From the NCBI GenBank assembly GCA_001816645.1, contig MHCO01000042.1, positions 249 through 10,573 of the forward strand: DNA of 10,325 nucleotides, in the 5' to 3' direction. The position numbers and the translations under genes are program-made. Within the stretch, counting starts at the first letter, position 1, and the number at the start of each line of letters is the position of its first letter. Below are positions 1 through 5,283 of the stretch, in pieces. This stretch comes from Candidatus Woykebacteria bacterium GWB1_45_5. Its GTDB lineage: Bacteria; Patescibacteriota; Microgenomatia; Woykebacterales; RBG-16-39-9b. The notes below the pieces were generated by a model, which had not been told where the DNA came from, searched no databases, and was given only the letters and a program-made list of their open reading frames with translations.

Positions 1-1822
1 CGCCTTTTTCGACAAGAGCCTCAAATTCATCTCCTTCGAGAGTTTCGATCTTTATCAATTCACCCGCAACCAAATCTAGCTTTTCTTTATTTTCTCGCAA
101 GATCTTCTTTGCTCTTTCAAAGCAGCTGTCGATTATTTTTTTAACCTCATCGTCAACTTTGGAAGCTAGGCTTTCAGAAAGGGGTTTTGGATCGCCTAGT
201 TCCCTGGCAAGCCAAGGGTTTTCGCCCCGCACACCGGTGGTGATTGGCCCGAGGTTACTCATGCCAAATTCGGTGACCATTTTGCGGGCGATTTCGGTGG
301 CTCGGGAAATATCAGAAGAAGCACCAACCGTAAATTCATTAAATTCAATTTCTTCAGCCGCCCGACCGCCAAGAAGAGAGGCGACTATTTCGAGAAGACG
401 GGTTTTTGTTTCGTTATAACGATCAGCTGACGGGGGGATAAGAGTGTGTCCTCCAGTTAGTCCTCTAGCGACTATAGAAATACGGTGGACTGGATCCATG
501 TGAGGTAGCATCTTAGTAACTAAAGCGTGGCCTGCTTCGTGATAAGCAGCCATTCGCTTTTCCTCTTCACTGGTCATTCTCTTTTTTTCTGGACCAAGCT
601 GAACCTTAAGTGCGGCTTCTTCTAAATCCTTAGCCTCAACCTGCTTTTTATTGCCACGAGCAGCCAAAATCGCCGCTTCATTAAGCATGTTTTCCAGATC
701 GGCTCCAGAAAAACCAACTGTTCTTCTGGCGATTTTTTCAAGATCGACATCGGACGACAGAGGTTTATTCCGTGAATGGATTTTAACTATTGCTTTTCGC
801 CCTTCAATATCAGGTAAATCAAGGGTAACTCTTCGATCAAAGCGGCCGGGACGGACCAGCGCTGGGTCCAACATATCTGGCCGGTTAGTAGCCGCCATAA
901 CAATGACGTTATCTTTCGGCTCAAAACCATCCATTTCGACTAAAATTTGGTTTAAGGTTTGTTCTCGTTCATCGTGGCCTCCACCGATACCCAAACCCCT
1001 TGTTCTACCAATAGAATCTATCTCGTCAATGAAAATTATCGCCGGCGCGTTTTTCTTGGCATTCTCAAAAAGATCTCGCACCCGGGAAGCACCAACACCA
1101 ACCAACATCTCCATAAACTCACTGCCAGCTATCGAGAAAAAAGGCACATCAGCCTCCCCAGCAACAGCTCGAGCTAAAAGAGTCTTTCCAACACCAGAGG
1201 GGCCAACTAAAAGTGCTCCTTTAGGAATTTTTGCACCAAGAGCGCGGAACTTTTCGGCGCTCTTCAAAAACTCAACAACTTCTCGCAGTTCTTGCTTAGC
1301 TTCTTCAACTCCAGCAACATCAGTAAATCTTACGACCGACTTATCTTTACTAAAAAGCCGAGCGCGACTACGGGTAAAAGAAAGAAGATTGTCCCCAGTC
1401 ATCCGTGCTTGGCGAAGGAAAAAAACAAAAAAGCCAATGATCAAGACCACTGGTAAGAATGTGAACACAAGATTAGCGATTGTTTTTGAGGTGGAAGTAT
1501 CTCGCACGCTCCAGGAAAAACTTTTTGGATCAATCTCAGAGTCTTTAAGAATTTCGGAAAAACTTACGCCCTCTTCTTTGGTCGCCTTAATTTTGCCATC
1601 ATCTTTAACATCAGCAATTATAGTATTGCCGTCTACCGTCACTTGCTCTACCTTTTTCTCTTTAATCAGCAGTAATACTTCGGAAAGATCTTTCTGCTCA
1701 CCACCCTTTTGTGTTTGGGTAAAGGAAAGGATAACAAATGTCGCCACAAGGGCCAGGACAACGTAAAGAGCAACTGTCCGCAAAGTGTTTTGATTTTTTG
1801 CCGGTTTCCTAAGATTCTCCAT
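1..1822 (-). CDS. ftsH: ATP-dependent zinc metalloprotease FtsH (C-terminus cut by window edge)
   Basis: FtsH is a membrane-anchored hexameric AAA+ protease that unfolds and degrades membrane and regulatory proteins. Reading from ATG at 1822 gives 607 uninterrupted codons to the left edge. Visible in order: a TM segment at about residues 17-34, a short extracytoplasmic domain, a second TM at about 112-134, then the AAA module with Walker A GPSGVGKT (207-214), Walker B IIFIDEID (D266, E267) and the second region of homology with [20 protein letters not shown]. The protease part has HEAGH at 428-432 (zinc ligands H428 and H432, catalytic E429) and a likely third ligand D504 in SSDISRAT. Walker A differs from the usual GPPGTGKT. 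The start is supported by AAAGGA 4 nt upstream. FtsH is typically 610-650 aa, so little is missing. trpS lies upstream on the same strand, 190 bp away. Confidence 0.97.
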   Translation of the reverse strand, partial: MENLRKPAKNQNTLRTVALYVVLALVATFVILSFTQTQKGGEQKDLSEVLLLIKEKKVEQVTVDGNTIIADVKDDGKIKATKEEGVSFSEILKDSEIDPKSFSWSVRDTSTSKTIANLVFTFLPVVLIIGFFVFFLRQARMTGDNLLSFTRSRARLFSKDKSVVRFTDVAGVEEAKQELREVVEFLKSAEKFRALGAKIPKGALLVGPSGVGKTLLARAVAGEADVPFFSIAGSEFMEMLVGVGASRVRDLFENAKKNAPAIIFIDEIDSIGRTRGLGIGGGHDEREQTLNQILVEMDGFEPKDNVIVMAATNRPDMLDPALVRPGRFDRRVTLDLPDIEGRKAIVKIHSRNKPLSSDVDLEKIARRTVGFSGADLENMLNEAAILAARGNKKQVEAKDLEEAALKVQLGPEKKRMTSEEEKRMAAYHEAGHALVTKMLPHMDPVHRISIVARGLTGGHTLIPPSADRYNETKTRLLEIVASLLGGRAAEEIEFNEFTVGASSDISRATEIARKMVTEFGMSNLGPITTGVRGENPWLARELGDPKPLSESLASKVDDEVKKIIDSCFERAKKILRENKEKLDLVAGELIKIETLEGDEFEALVEKG

Positions 1823-1862
1823 TGAATCCTTTCAACTTAGTCAACTTAATCCGCTTGGTAAA

Positions 1863-1886
1863 CTCAATTAACCTAAGGGAATTGAG
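1863..1886 (-). promoter_or_regulatory. Hairpin in the predicted ftsH 5' leader
   Basis: A perfect 7-bp inverted repeat, CTCAATT (1863-1869) and AATTGAG (1880-1886), with a 10-nt loop. If transcription starts from the -10 box at 1894-1899, this hairpin forms at the very 5' end of the ftsH mRNA, about 40 nt before the start codon. It could stabilise the leader or serve as a regulatory site. No function can be read from the sequence. Confidence 0.4.
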
Positions 1887-1891
1887 CCCGT

Positions 1892-1932
1892 AGATTATAT
1901 CTCGCCAGAGAAACAATTGCCAGATATAATCT
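1892..1932. repeat. 11-bp perfect inverted repeat carrying divergent TATAAT boxes
   Basis: AGATTATATCT at 1892-1902 and AGATATAATCT at 1922-1932 are exact reverse complements 19 bp apart. Each arm contains TATAAT: on the minus strand at 1899-1894, facing ftsH, and on the plus strand at 1925-1930. Good -35 boxes at 17 bp are not obvious for either, so promoter activity is inferred only from the -10 boxes. The left arm is also part of a dispersed motif (1894-1917). Confidence 0.55.
1894..1917 (-). repeat. Dispersed motif ATTATATCTC-N4-GAGAAACAAT, copy 1
   Basis: This 24-bp element matches 9344-9367 at 22 of 24 positions and 9299-9321 with a one-base length difference. Its core is a small palindrome, TCTC-N4-GAGA. 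On the minus strand it ends in GATATAAT, which could be a -10 box for ftsH with a leader of about 65 nt. A more diverged copy lies at 1971-2001. Confidence 0.6.
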
Positions 1933-1970
1933 TGCGTAGGAGTGAAACGACGCAGAAAGCAAAGCCTTCT

Positions 1971-2001
1971 ATTATATCACCAAATCTGTTGGAGAAGCAA
2001 T
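1971..2001 (-). repeat. Dispersed motif, diverged longer copy
   Basis: This stretch starts with ATTATATC and ends with GGAGAAGCAAT, like the ends of the 24-bp motif, but has a longer centre containing its own inverted repeat (CCAA...TTGG). It lies just downstream of the trpS stop, between trpS and ftsH. The relation is inferred from shared ends and from retention of a hairpin in the middle. Confidence 0.4.
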
Positions 2002-2012
2002 TAAGTAGGAGG

Positions 2013-2996
2013 TTAAACAAGGTTCATGGCGGCTTTTGCTTCTTGGAGGGTTTTCTTAGCTTGCGCGCGGGTCTTCTTGGTGCCTTCTTCCAGAATTTTT
2101 TCAACCAAACCGGTTTCTTTTTCTAGCCTCCTTCGCCGCGTCCTAATTGGTCCCAAAAATTTGTTTAAGGCCGAGGCCAGCTTTTCCTTAACTTCAACGT
2201 CGCCAACCTTACCCTCCTGATACCGCCTCTTCAATTCTTCGACTGCAATCCTGTTTTCGTTGAAGGCGTCGTGGTAAATAAAAAGTAGATTTCCCTCCAC
2301 GTGTCCTGGGTCGGTTGAGTGAATCCGAGTAGGATCGGTGTACATTTTCATCACTTTTTCTCGAACTATCTCTTCATCGTCAGACAAAAATATCGCGTTG
2401 TTTAGACTTTTGCTCATCTTCTGCCTACCATCTATCCCCGGTAAAGTACTGATATCTTTGGGAATCAAAGCCTCCGGAACCGGAAAGGTTTCTTTGTAGG
2501 TGGAATTAAACTTTTGTGCAACTTCCCTAGTCAGTTCAATATGGCTTGCCTGATCTTTCCCCACCGGCACTAAATTAGCTTTAACCATTAAAATGTCTGC
2601 GGCTTGCAAAACAGGATAGGAAAGTAGGCCTAAAGAGGCAGTTTCGATCTTCAAATCCCGCATCACTTCTTTGAGAGTCGGAATTCTTTCCAGGCGGGGT
2701 TTAGATACTAACATAGAAAATACAACGGCCAATTCTTGATCTTCCGGGATCTGGCTCTGAACACAGAAAGTGACTTTTTTTGGATCGATTCCCACGGCGA
2801 GTTGATCAAGCACCAAATCCTTAATATTTTGTTTCAGGCTGCGTGTGTCAGTATTAGTAGTCAGCGCGTGCAAATCAGCCACGAGAAGATAGACCTCGAA
2901 CTCATCTTGAAGTCTTAAGCGATTCTTTAGTGAGCCAACATAATGGCCCAGATGCAATTTTCCCGTCGGTCTGTCTCCAGTTAAAATCCTTTTCAT
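2013..2996 (-). CDS. trpS: Tryptophanyl-tRNA synthetase
   Basis: TrpRS is a class I synthetase that activates tryptophan with ATP and charges tRNA-Trp in the cytosol. From ATG at 2996 it is 327 aa, close to the usual ~330. Class I signatures are clear: HLGH at residues 15-18 within TGKLHLGHYVGSL, and KMSKS at 193-197 within GRQKMSKSLNN. GLLSYPVLQAADIL (123-136) is the conserved tryptophan-pocket and dimer region of bacterial TrpRS. A longer in-frame start at 3014 exists, but it would add MVYFSH, lies upstream of the -10 box at 3005-3010, and is not family-like, so 2996 is preferred. There is no Shine-Dalgarno. The -10 box is 8 nt from the ATG, so the mRNA is probably leaderless or nearly so. 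It is divergent from the gene at 3062. Confidence 0.96.
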   Translation of the reverse strand: MKRILTGDRPTGKLHLGHYVGSLKNRLRLQDEFEVYLLVADLHALTTNTDTRSLKQNIKDLVLDQLAVGIDPKKVTFCVQSQIPEDQELAVVFSMLVSKPRLERIPTLKEVMRDLKIETASLGLLSYPVLQAADILMVKANLVPVGKDQASHIELTREVAQKFNSTYKETFPVPEALIPKDISTLPGIDGRQKMSKSLNNAIFLSDDEEIVREKVMKMYTDPTRIHSTDPGHVEGNLLFIYHDAFNENRIAVEELKRRYQEGKVGDVEVKEKLASALNKFLGPIRTRRRRLEKETGLVEKILEEGTKKTRAQAKKTLQEAKAAMNLV

Positions 2997-3004
2997 ATGT
3001 GAGA

Positions 3005-3010
3005 AGTATA
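3005..3010 (-). promoter_or_regulatory. Extended -10 box of trpS
   Basis: The minus strand reads TGGTATACT, an extended -10 (TGn-TATACT), ending 8 nt before the trpS ATG at 2996. The -35 is weak. The predicted start point, about 7 nt downstream, falls at 2996-2998, which implies a leaderless or nearly leaderless mRNA. Confidence 0.55.
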
Positions 3011-3026
3011 CCAAAAACCAGCCTGT

Positions 3027-3054
3027 TTGACGAGTTTGGTTAATTAGTTAATAA
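3027..3054 (+). promoter_or_regulatory. Promoter of the small membrane protein gene at 3062
   Basis: TTGACG at 3027-3032 and TAATAA at 3049-3054 are separated by 16 bp. The expected start point is within a base or two of the ATG at 3062, so the transcript is probably leaderless. It overlaps the divergent trpS promoter region; the gap between the two start codons is only 65 bp. Confidence 0.5.
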
Positions 3055-3061
3055 TAGGAAT

Positions 3062-3415
3062 ATGAGAGTCTTTGGGCTTATCAGTCTTCTACTTGGCGGG
3101 TTAATCATTGTCTTTTTGGCAACTAAACAACTTGGATTATTAAGTAGGCCAGCCAACACTACCCAACCAATAAACCAGGCTTCTACCATCCAAACCAAAG
3201 CTAACTTAGATGCTATCGCTAAGAAGCTAAATGTTTATTATATTGAAACCGGTAAGTATCCAACCAACCTAAATGAGTTGGAACCTGACTCCCAGGACTT
3301 TAGTGTCTTTACCTATCAACTCTGCAGCAGCGACAAATCGATCATCAGATTAGGTTCAACGACAATGGTTCTAACCAACGGCAATGCGGTTTTGGATGAT
3401 GCTGGTGGTTGTTAG
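3062..3415 (+). CDS. Small membrane-anchored protein, pilin/pseudopilin-like
   Basis: The protein is 117 aa with one N-terminal TM segment (about residues 4-21) followed by a short linker and an extracellular domain. The stretch around 49-72 (NLDAIAKKLNVYYIETGKYP) resembles the region of pseudopilins and GspG-like proteins where an amphipathic helix precedes a YPT turn. No prepilin peptidase site (G-F/E at the TM start) is seen, so it may be only pilin-like in fold. Cys88 and the C-terminal Cys117 could form a disulfide. Function is unknown. The stop codon overlaps that of the convergent gene at 3412. Confidence 0.7.
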   Translation: MRVFGLISLLLGGLIIVFLATKQLGLLSRPANTTQPINQASTIQTKANLDAIAKKLNVYYIETGKYPTNLNELEPDSQDFSVFTYQLCSSDKSIIRLGSTTMVLTNGNAVLDDAGGC

Positions 3416-3759
3416 CGGACATTTGATCCAGGAGGAACGTCTTTTAGAGGAACTAAACAAACTGGTTCACCGTTTACTTCAGCGCAAAGGATCATCCCTT
3501 GGGATTCCAGTCCCATCAGTTTCTTTGGTTCTAGATTTGCAACGATAACGAGGTTTTTACCAACGAGTTCTTTTGGACTGTAATATTTCGCAATTCCGGC
3601 AATTATTTGCCGCTTTCCTAGTCCTGAGCTTGTCGAAGGATCACCAATGTCGATTTGCAGATTCAATAAATTTTCTGAACCCGGCACAACCTCTGCCGAA
3701 ATCACCTTTCCGGTACGTAAGTCTAGTTTTTTGAATTCTTCGAAAGATAAATTTCCCAT
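3412..3759 (-). CDS. Stand-alone tRNA-binding domain (MetRS C-terminal / CsaA type) with a repeat insertion
   Basis: The 115-aa product matches the EMAP/Arc1p-type tRNA-binding OB-fold found at the C-terminus of many MetRS proteins and alone in CsaA and Trbp111. Family-typical stretches include SFEEFKKLDLRTGKV, IIAGIAKYYSPKELVGK, VIVANLEPKKLMGLESQGMI and KDVPPGSNVR. No synthetase core is fused to it. Residues about 41-47 (PSTSSGL) interrupt a place where relatives usually read DIGD-x-KRQI, and are encoded by a short repeat-like sequence. ATG at 3759 is chosen over the in-frame start at 3798 because the longer version would be translated from tRNA-derived sequence. It lies downstream of the tRNA-Met locus on the same strand, with a half-tRNA ending 5 nt before its ATG, and may be co-transcribed. 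No Shine-Dalgarno is seen. Confidence 0.88.
   Translation of the reverse strand: MGNLSFEEFKKLDLRTGKVISAEVVPGSENLLNLQIDIGDPSTSSGLGKRQIIAGIAKYYSPKELVGKNLVIVANLEPKKLMGLESQGMILCAEVNGEPVCLVPLKDVPPGSNVR
3618..3641 (-). repeat. Short repeat-like insertion inside the tRNA-binding domain gene
   Basis: The sequence TCCTGAGCTTGTCGAAGGA (3622-3640) translates in frame as PSTSSG. I recognise this sequence and its translations (such as DPSTSSG or LSLSKG) as a short dispersed repeat common in many environmental bacterial genomes; that is recollection, not a search. It falls in a loop between two strands of the OB-fold, where insertion is likely tolerated. Confidence 0.6.
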
Positions 3760-3764
3760 AAAAC

Positions 3765-3805
3765 TGGTGGCAGGGGCCCCGCTTAGCGGGGCGACCAACG
3801 GCTTA
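3765..3805 (-). pseudogene. 3'-half tRNA fragment (anticodon position 36 to CCA)
   Basis: The first 14 nt of the fragment (3792-3805) are identical to 3910-3923 of the intact tRNA-Met. What follows keeps exact tRNA geometry: a 5-nt variable loop, a 17-nt T-arm GCCCCGCTAAGCGGGGC (5-bp stem, 7-nt loop), seven acceptor bases CCCTGCC, discriminator A and CCA. The T-loop GCTAAGC lacks the TTC signature. The fragment starts inside the anticodon loop, and no 5' half is directly attached. Its CCA ends 5 nt upstream of the tRNA-binding-domain start codon. Confidence 0.7.
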
Positions 3806-3806
3806 G

Positions 3807-3866
3807 AGAAACCTACGTAATTCGGAATTTCGCAAACGCTTCAATTCCTCAGTACTCTCGGTTTCT
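3807..3866. repeat. Nested palindromic element between the 3'-half tRNA and tRNA-Met
   Basis: Outer arms AGAAACC (3807-3813) and GGTTTCT (3860-3866) enclose inner arms GGAATT (3824-3829) and AATTCC (3843-3848). This nested-arm layout resembles the element at 5951-6047, although the sequences differ. It sits exactly where the fragment 3765-3805 loses similarity to tRNA. Confidence 0.5.
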
Positions 3867-3868
3867 GC

Positions 3869-3964
3869 GCAATTTGCCACTTTGGTGCCAGGGGTGGGAT
3901 TTGAACCCACGACCAACGGCTTATGAGTCCGCTGCTCTACCGCTGAGCTACCCTGGCAAATTGC
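3869..3964. repeat. 10-bp inverted repeats flanking tRNA-Met
   Basis: GCAATTTGCC (3869-3878) and GGCAAATTGC (3955-3964) are perfect reverse complements on either side of the intact tRNA. The right copy overlaps the first three acceptor bases. They could close a stem around the precursor tRNA for processing, or be terminal inverted repeats of a transposed segment. The sequence alone cannot decide. Confidence 0.6.
3883..3957 (-). tRNA. tRNA-Met (anticodon CAT), CCA encoded
   Basis: A canonical cloverleaf of 75 nt including CCA: acceptor GCCAGGG/CCCTGGC, TA at 8-9, D-arm GCTC-AGCGGTA-GAGC, anticodon loop CTCATAA, variable TGGTC, T-arm GTGGG-TTCAAAT-CCCAC, discriminator A. The anticodon is at 3923-3925. 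G1-C72 is paired and the anticodon stem lacks three consecutive G-C pairs, so it is not a typical initiator. It is elongator Met, or possibly Ile2 (C34 modified to lysidine), but tRNA-Ile(UAU) at 7435 makes an Ile2 role less necessary. The anticodon stem has an A31-G39 mismatch. The transcript probably starts at the promoter at 4090-4118. Confidence 0.95.
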
Positions 3965-3966
3965 TA

Positions 3967-3980
3967 GAGTCCGCTGCTCT
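3967..3980 (-). pseudogene. tRNA-Met fragment (D-stem 3' strand to anticodon base 34)
   Basis: GAGTCCGCTGCTCT is identical to 3925-3938 of the intact tRNA-Met. On the minus strand it spans GAGC of the D-stem, the 5' anticodon stem and loop bases up to C34. It ends exactly where the 3'-half fragment (3805) begins, leaving only base 35 unaccounted for. Together they look like one tRNA broken in the anticodon. Confidence 0.65.
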
Positions 3981-3984
3981 TAGT

Positions 3985-4051
3985 CCTCGCTTTGCGAGGT
4001 CGCAGCACGCGGAGTATTCGGCTCCGAAGGAGGCATAGAATACGAGCGTGC
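3985..4051. repeat. Two palindromes between tRNA fragments
   Basis: CCTCGC-TTT-GCGAGG (3985-3999) is a short hairpin. Next to it is a nested hairpin of 47 nt: GCACGC/GCGTGC (4005-4010, 4046-4051), GTATTC/GAATAC (4014-4019, 4038-4043) and CTCC/GGAG (4022-4025, 4029-4032). They separate the tRNA 5' fragment 4052-4071 from fragment 3967-3980, at a point that corresponds to the D-loop. Confidence 0.6.
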
Positions 4052-4071
4052 TACCACTGAGCTACGTAGCC
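4052..4071 (-). pseudogene. tRNA 5'-end fragment (acceptor to D-loop)
   Basis: The minus strand reads GGCTACG-TA-GCTC-AGTGGTA, a perfect tRNA 5' start (acceptor, bases 8-9, D-stem, D-loop with GG), and then runs into a palindrome. Bacterial elongator tRNA-Met genes such as that of E. coli begin GGCTACGTAGCTCAG. No matching CGTAGCC acceptor strand follows. It lies about 12 nt downstream of the predicted start point of a near-consensus promoter, so it is probably still transcribed. Confidence 0.65.
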
Positions 4072-4089
4072 AAAATTCCAAGTCTTTAA

Positions 4090-4118
4090 ATTATAAACAA
4101 ATTCGAAAATCGATTCAA
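4090..4118 (-). promoter_or_regulatory. Promoter of the tRNA-Met locus
   Basis: The minus strand has TTGAAT (4118-4113), a 17-bp spacer and a perfect TATAAT (4095-4090). The start point should lie near 4083, just ahead of the tRNA 5' fragment. It begins 2 bp after the mutT stop codon. Confidence 0.75.
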
Positions 4119-4119
4119 A

Positions 4120-4521
4120 CTACAGATTTTTCAAAAGCGCCTTAGCAATCTTTAAATCGGCCGGGGCTAGGTCATAGTTTAGAAGTTCGGCTGGTACAAC
4201 CCAAGCGACATTTTCGTGCTCGGAAATTTTAAAATCGATATTTTTTGGCTGACAAAAATAGGCGTGCAGATTAATATTGATAACACTCTTATATTCGTGG
4301 GCTACACTGGTCAGTAGCTTACCCACCACAACCTCGATCCCAAATTCTTCTAAAATTTCCCTAGCTAACCCGACTTTTACAGATTCACCCTCCTCAATTT
4401 TTCCCCCAGGAAATTCCCACTTACCACCCAAAAATTTATTTCTATTCCTTTGGGCAAGTAAGATCTTTCCTTCCCTTAAAATAACCGCCGCCCCAACATC
4501 TAGAAATTTCATCAGGCTCAT
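4120..4521 (-). CDS. MutT-type Nudix hydrolase (8-oxo-dGTP diphosphatase-like)
   Basis: The 133-aa protein carries a perfect Nudix box, GX5EX7REUXEEXGU, at residues 40-62 (from GKIEEGE to REILEEFGI), which binds Mg2+ and cleaves nucleoside diphosphate derivatives. The preceding LLAQRN...GGKWEFPGG is the arrangement of MutT and NTP-pyrophosphohydrolase members that remove oxidised nucleotides; the exact substrate is inferred. Starts at 4521 (MSLMKF) and 4512 (MKFLDVG) are both possible; family alignment favours either over the open frame to 4644, which runs through a tRNA-like gene. There is no Shine-Dalgarno. The start lies 5 nt after a strong hairpin, so translation may depend on read-through of the upstream tRNA-like unit. 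The tRNA-Met promoter begins 2 bp after its stop. Confidence 0.9.
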   Translation of the reverse strand: MSLMKFLDVGAAVILREGKILLAQRNRNKFLGGKWEFPGGKIEEGESVKVGLAREILEEFGIEVVVGKLLTSVAHEYKSVININLHAYFCQPKNIDFKISEHENVAWVVPAELLNYDLAPADLKIAKALLKNL

Positions 4522-4526
4522 TCTAA

Positions 4527-4558
4527 CACAAAAGAGGCTTTTTATAGCCTCTTTTGTG
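4527..4558. terminator. Bidirectional intrinsic terminator between the tRNA-like gene and mutT
   Basis: A perfect 13-bp stem, CACAAAAGAGGCT (4527-4539) and AGCCTCTTTTGTG (4546-4558), with a 6-nt loop. On the minus strand the GC-rich part is followed by TTTT, as in a Rho-independent terminator. It begins 1 nt after the CCA of the tRNA-like gene. Confidence 0.8.
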
Positions 4559-4559
4559 A

Positions 4560-4634
4560 TGGTAGCGGGTGCCGGACTCGCACCGGCTTGAGCGAGATTA
4601 TGAGCCTCGCGGGATTCTAAACCCCCCACCCGCA
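4560..4634 (-). tRNA. Unusual tRNA-like gene, anticodon CAT, possible initiator
   Basis: A complete cloverleaf of 75 nt with encoded CCA: acceptor TGCGGGT/ACCCGCT (T1-T72 mismatch, then 6 bp), D-stem GGGG/TCCC with loop TTTAGAA, anticodon arm CGAGG-CTCATAA-TCTCG, variable CTCAA, T-arm GCCGG-TGCGAGT-CCGGC, discriminator A. Bases 8-9 are GG, the D-loop has no GG pair, and position 55 is G, so canonical U8, A14, G18G19 and T55 are all missing. The open 1-72 pair and purine11:pyrimidine24 (G-C) are initiator features, but the three G-C pairs of the anticodon stem are absent. A near-consensus promoter (4648-4676) and an immediate terminator make it a self-contained transcription unit, which argues against a dead pseudogene. 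Confidence 0.75.
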
Positions 4635-4647
4635 TCGAAGCCACCCA

Positions 4648-4676
4648 ATTTTAACAAATCCAAAAAGTTCCGTCAA
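4648..4676 (-). promoter_or_regulatory. Promoter of the tRNA-like gene
   Basis: The minus strand has TTGACG (4676-4671), a 17-bp spacer and TAAAAT (4653-4648). The start point near 4641 leaves a 5' leader of about 7 nt before the tRNA-like gene. Confidence 0.75.
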
Positions 4677-4692
4677 CCTCGGTTAGTAAGGT

Positions 4693-4721
4693 TTGACATT
4701 TGGTCAGAACTTGCGTACTAT
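4693..4721 (+). promoter_or_regulatory. Promoter of the Ig-like membrane protein gene
   Basis: Perfect TTGACA at 4693-4698, 17-bp spacer, TACTAT at 4716-4721 (an overlapping TATAAA lies at 4719-4724). The start point near 4728 leaves a short leader with GAGGG about 8 nt before the ATG at 4744. Unlike several neighbours, this gene has a recognisable ribosome binding site. Confidence 0.65.
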
Positions 4722-4743
4722 AAAATTAGTGAGGGTAATCTTT

Positions 4744-5283
4744 ATGGCTAGAGGTAAGCAACGATCAACTGGTAGCTTTAAACCCAGCACGCCAGCGATT
4801 GTGGCACTTGATGCTTTTCTTAAATCTGTTAACACTCCAAGTAATATCAAAAACCTTGTTTCAGTATTTTTGGTTTTATTTATGCTCCTTACCATCCCTA
4901 TTTTGGTAATCAGCACGATCAACCAGCGTGATTTAAGATCACTTGCCGAAACACCAACCTGCACTAACCTTGCCTCCTTATCCGATGAAACCGCCCCTTC
5001 GGTCGCTATCGAAAATCCTACTGAAGGAGACTATCTTAGAGAAACCAGCCTTTTGATTGAAATAAAAGCAACAGATGATATCTGTGTTAAAAAGGTCTCG
5101 CTTCTCATTGACGGACAGATTGTTAAAGCCTTCATTGCCCCGCCGTACATCTATTCTTGGGATCTCCGGGAGGTTAAAGCGGGGAATCATACGATTAGTG
5201 TTCGCGCCGCTGACGCTGTTAACAACATCTCAGTTACTTCGATTACGATCTATCGAAGCGCAAAAAGCTTTGTTGCCCCCTAA
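4744..5283 (+). CDS. Membrane-anchored protein with one bacterial Ig-like domain
   Basis: The 179-aa protein has a basic cytoplasmic N-terminus (MARGKQR), one TM segment at about residues 36-58 and an extracytoplasmic part. Residues 83-172 read as an Ig-like beta-sandwich: APSVAIENPTEGD, then KVSLLIDGQIV, PPYIYSWDL and AGNHTISVRAADAVNN. This pattern is typical of the bacterial Ig-like domains (Big_7-like) of surface proteins. Cys73 and Cys114 could pair. ATG at 4744 is preferred over the in-frame start at 4693, which falls on the -35 box. Its role is probably envelope structure or adhesion, but nothing specific can be assigned. The stop overlaps that of the convergent ftsB-like gene. Confidence 0.82.
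   Translation: MARGKQRSTGSFKPSTPAIVALDAFLKSVNTPSNIKNLVSVFLVLFMLLTIPILVISTINQRDLRSLAETPTCTNLASLSDETAPSVAIENPTEGDYLRETSLLIEIKATDDICVKKVSLLIDGQIVKAFIAPPYIYSWDLREVKAGNHTISVRAADAVNNISVTSITIYRSAKSFVAP

Noticed and set aside
651..1766. A 371-codon plus-strand open frame
   Set aside because: It lies antisense to the well-conserved ftsH coding frame, and its translation is low-complexity Ser/Lys/Arg-rich with no recognisable domain.
1..1822. UGA reassigned to Gly as in SR1/Gracilibacteria
   Set aside because: No in-frame TGA occurs in ftsH or the other conserved genes, so there is no evidence of recoding.
1863..1886. CIRCE/HrcA operator upstream of ftsH
   Set aside because: The inverted repeat CTCAATT/AATTGAG does not match the TTAGCACTC-N9-GAGTGCTAA consensus.
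3760..3798. N-terminal extension of the tRNA-binding domain protein
   Set aside because: The extra residues are translated from a half-tRNA with a CCA end; the domain itself starts at MGNLSFEEF.
4522..4644. N-terminal extension of the MutT protein
   Set aside because: The open frame runs through a complete tRNA-like gene and a terminator; family alignment starts at MKFLDVG or just before.
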